Below are positions 61,001 to 64,000 of a stretch of DNA of 64,000 bases, piece by piece. The notes below the pieces were generated by a model that did no database searches, was not told the origin of the DNA, and worked only from the letters and a program-made list of their open reading frames with translations. Where the stretch lies: the NCBI GenBank assembly GCA_033030425.1, contig JAUFSD010000001.1, positions 1,488,001 through 1,552,000 of the forward strand, read 5' to 3'. Each line of letters starts with the position of its first letter. The stretch's first letter is position 1. This stretch comes from Verpa conica (taxonomy: Eukaryota; Ascomycota; Pezizomycetes; Pezizales; Morchellaceae). The position numbers were made by a program, and so were the translations under genes.

Positions 61001-62269
61001 GGAGAGTAGGGGGGCAGCAAAGGAGGTAGGGGTGGAAACAAAGGAAACTATGTTGTATAGTCAGGAAGGAGTGGAGTGGGGAATTAAAATTGTATCAGGA
61101 GTTCGTTAGGAAAGGAGGATTGGAGGAGGAGGAAAGGGCAAATTGGCAAGAATGGGGACGCGGGGATTTAGATTGATAAGGGACGGAAGTTAGAAAGAGT
61201 AATGAGAGAGAGTATTTTGTGTTTTTGGGTTTGCTTGCGTTAGTTTTTATGTTGTTAGATTTTTTTTTGAGATTGAGCTGAGGCTGGAAGTGGAGGATTA
61301 CCATAATCGAAAGGTTCATGTAATTAATGAGAAATAAAAATCATCTGAATATTTAGAATTACCCATGGTGTTATTTCCGTCGCCACCCAGTCAAGGGGGG
61401 GGGGGGGAGGGCTAAACCGCGAAATGTTATCAAGAAAAAGGAGAAAAAAAGATTATATCTTACACACTGTAAGTACTATGGGTCTAGAAATCCACCTCAC
61501 TGATTATCCTATATCTGCAATCACCAAAAGCCAAAAAGCCAAAAAGCCAAAATAAATATACCTAGCATCTTATAAAAAAATGGCCGACAGCTGAAAGGTT
61601 TTTTTAATTATAGTAAGCTACTGGAATCAGTACATTCCACTTCTTGTATAAACTAATGGTTTTGTAGATAAAGGGTGGTGAACGGGATGAAACAAGGCTC
61701 TAGGGTGTTGGGTGTGAAGTGTGTAAAGATTTATCATACTCTTAGAAGTCAAATAGACAAGCCATATAGGCTCCTTTCAATGGTTTGGCTAACTGAAGAC
61801 TACTTATGTAATTTTTTGTACTGGAGTGGTGTGTCTCTTGGCGAATGAATTATCAATGTTTGCGGGTATTGGATTATTTGATTGGACTGGATTGTTTTAT
61901 TATTTCCGCGTCTTGGTATTAATAAAGGTTTGGGTAACCCTAAGTAGAGGGTGTTGTCTTGGGCTCCATATATTCATTCAAGTTTGTTGTCTCTGGATTA
62001 TCACTCGTGGTCTTGTTCAAGGTAAAAACGCCAATTGCAAGTATCAATGAATCACAGTGCACGCGAAAAGAAAGCCCAAAGGTAGCAAGAAATAGTTGTT
62101 TAGGGGAGCTACCCTCACACCACAACAACCTCTTTTTATTCCGCCTTATCCTCCACCTTTGCCAATCCAATAAATACTCTTTACGACTAAATTTGACTAT
62201 GATATCTTGACCTATAGTACCGTAAAGTATGTTCCTATAACGTCCCAATGAATAAATAAAAACAACCGC
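55069..62269. other. About 7 kb gene-poor region
   Basis: No gene supported. Open frames at 56,149-56,568 and 57,184-57,426 (+) have no recognisable motif or splice context. Features noticed: clustered CGTCAG motifs at 56,730-56,762; a direct repeat of ATATCAAGTATAGAGG near 59,056 and 59,112; (ATTC)n at about 59,098; C/G and A/T homopolymers near 60,175, 60,760, 60,820 and 61,397. A tRNA-like B-box near 59,865 lacks a matching fold. Confidence 0.5.
61524..61553. repeat. (CCAAAAAG)n short tandem repeat
   Basis: Four units of CCAAAA(A)G in the 3' flank beyond the ALA synthase gene. Simple-sequence DNA. Confidence 0.7.
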
Positions 62270-64000
62270 TTAAGCCTCAATACCAACACTTCTTCCCATC
62301 TCCTTCTCCAAAATAGCATCCATGACAGGACCTGAACCCCTACCAGTCTTCATAGTTGCAGCCTTCTCAACAAACCGCTTTCCACCGAAGCCGAGTTGGG
62401 AATCAGTCCAGATGTTTTCAACATTGATATCATCAACGCCGACACCACAGAGGCCACCTTCAACACGCCAGTCAGAGGTGCGCTTGATACCAAGATCCGT
62501 CCAGACCGTTTCAAGAGCTTCAATCAGATGGGTGCGGTAGTGTTCGGTGTGCCCGGGAGTGGGGGTGATGCGGAGACGTTCCTGGCCGACAGGGACGGTT
62601 GGGTAATTGATAGCTTGGACGTAGATCCCATGATCTTCGAGGAGAGAGTCGGAAGCTTGTCTTGCGAGTTCGGCGCTTCCGACAAGAATAGGGACAATGT
62701 GAGATGGATTAGGTATAACAGGGATGTCACGGGCTTGCAAAGATTCCTTTACAGCCCGTGTGTGCATCTGTTGGAGGAGGCGGTCACCGTGGTAGGACAT
62801 CTGGTAGTCAATCGCCGCCTCTGCACCTGCCATCGTAGCAGGTGGTAGTGAGGTGGTAAAGATAAATCCAGGTGCGAGTGAACGGATCATGTCGACAAAT
62901 AACGAGCTTCCGGCAATGTATCCTCCAACACATCCATACGCTTTCCCGAGCGTACCAGTAATAATATCGATTCGGTCCATGACTGTCCCCTCCGGCTTCC
63001 CAGCGGCGTGTGCGTCAAAGTCAAGATGCTCTGCAACACCAGCTCCATGGGGCCCGTACATGCCAACAGCATGGACCTCATCCAAAAATGTAATCGCGCC
63101 GTATTTCTCGGCGAGATCACAAATTTCCTTGATAGGACCGACGGAACCACACATACTATATACTGACTCGAACGCAATAATCTTGGGGTAGTTTGCAGGA
63201 ATTGATTGGAGTTTGGCTTCAAGATCTGCGAGGTCGTTGTGCTTGAAGACGAGTTTCTTTGCCCCAGAGTGACGGATACCCTGTATCATTGATGCATGAT
63301 TCAGGGAGTCCGACAGGATTACACAATTAGGAAGTTTTGAGCCCATGGTGGCCAGGGTTGCATCGTTAGCCACATAGCATGATGAAAAAACAAGTGCAGC
63401 CGGTTTGGCGTGGAGTTTTGCAATTGTACGTTCAAGTCCAATTGCGTGTTTGTTATGGCCAGAAATGTTCCTAGTACCACCGGCACCAGCACCATATGTA
63501 TCGAGAGTCTCATGCATAGCCTTTAAAACATTGGGATTACGGCCCATGCCTAGGTAATCATTGCTGCACCATGCGGTGACAAGCTTATCGGGGGTGTCGA
63601 GATGGGCTTGAGGAAAGTCTTTGGCAAGACGATTGATGTTGTTGAAATAGCGGTAAGACTTGTCCTTGTGCTTTTTCTCCAACTCGTTGCTGTAGAACCC
63701 CTCATAGTCAAAAGCAGTACCGGTGGTGGTGGCCGGGTTCATGGTGATCGGAGCGACGTTGACAGGGCGGGTGGGGCGGGTGCGGGGAGGTGCGGCCATG
63801 CTCTCGGCGGCCTTGGCAGCCTTGAGTGCTGCAGCGCCGTGAGGACAGATTCCTATTGTAATGTTAGATTTTTTTATTCCCCCTTAAAAAGTTCAATTGA
63901 ATTTTAATTCCCATGCAATTGAACATACCCTTGGAGGTATCAAGAACACCGGCTTGGAGATGCAAAGTCTCAATGCTCGCAGCTTCCGCGCTCCCTCTCC
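62270..64000 (-). CDS. HEM1: 5-Aminolevulinate synthase, mitochondrial (5' end outside window)
   Basis: Two exons are visible: 64000-63929 (continuing beyond the right edge) and 63852-62270, joined over a 76-base intron. The first reads '[15 protein letters not shown]' into '[16 protein letters not shown]', which holds a Cys-Pro heme-regulatory-type motif of the presequence. The catalytic core starts '[20 protein letters not shown]' and shows '[13 protein letters not shown]', '[12 protein letters not shown]', '[17 protein letters not shown]' and '[12 protein letters not shown]', whose Lys binds pyridoxal phosphate. '[10 protein letters not shown]' follows near the end. The enzyme condenses glycine and succinyl-CoA to 5-aminolevulinate in mitochondria, the first step of heme synthesis. 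About 551 residues are in the window; the import sequence start is missing. Related acyltransferases such as serine palmitoyltransferase or KBL are excluded by the CP motif and ALAS-specific segments. Confidence 0.96.

Overview
The window looks like a chromosome segment of a filamentous ascomycete (Pezizomycotina). The genes are split by short GT-AG introns, mostly about 50-75 bases, often with a CTAAC-like branch site. The gene set is typical of such fungi: a DUF3431 protein, a GH51 arabinofuranosidase, an NB-ARC/TPR receptor relic, COP9 signalosome subunit 1, Yta7, an ASPM/Sha1-type spindle protein, Nto1 and 5-aminolevulinate synthase. Long AT-rich spacers and homopolymer runs suggest a genome that is not very compact. 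I cannot fix the class; an early-branching group (Pezizomycetes or Orbiliomycetes) is only a guess.

Layout. 0.7-2.0 kb: DUF3431 protein (+). 3.7-5.2 kb: frameshifted, truncated NB-ARC/TPR gene (-). 6.2-8.9 kb: secreted GH51 alpha-L-arabinofuranosidase with 12 exons (+). 9.17-9.81 kb: 637-bp TA-flanked inverted-repeat element. 10.3-33 kb: a block of large housekeeping and regulatory genes, all on the minus strand: F-box protein, CSN1, Yta7, ASPM-like protein and a C2H2 zinc-finger protein. A second small inverted-repeat element lies between Yta7 and ASPM. 33.1-40.4 kb: about 7 kb with no gene I can support. 40.4-46 kb: PfkB sugar kinase, an unknown 196-aa protein and cystinosin, all on the minus strand, with two more inverted-repeat structures between them. 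47.3-52.3 kb: Nto1 (+), divergent from cystinosin. 54.65-55.07 kb: a three-exon small secreted cysteine protein (-), too fragmented to appear as a long ORF. 55.1-62.2 kb: another gene-poor stretch. 62.3-64 kb: 5-aminolevulinate synthase (-), running off the right edge.

The genes do not form one pathway or cluster. Loose themes are chromatin and nuclear division (Yta7, Nto1, ASPM, a zinc-finger regulator) and ubiquitin control (the F-box protein and CSN1 are neighbours on the same strand). I found no tRNA, rRNA, CRISPR array or intact transposase. I found no clearly new biological system. The most distinctive items are the small secreted protein, the decaying NLR-type gene, and at least four TA-flanked or foldback inverted-repeat elements whose arms differ mainly by transitions.
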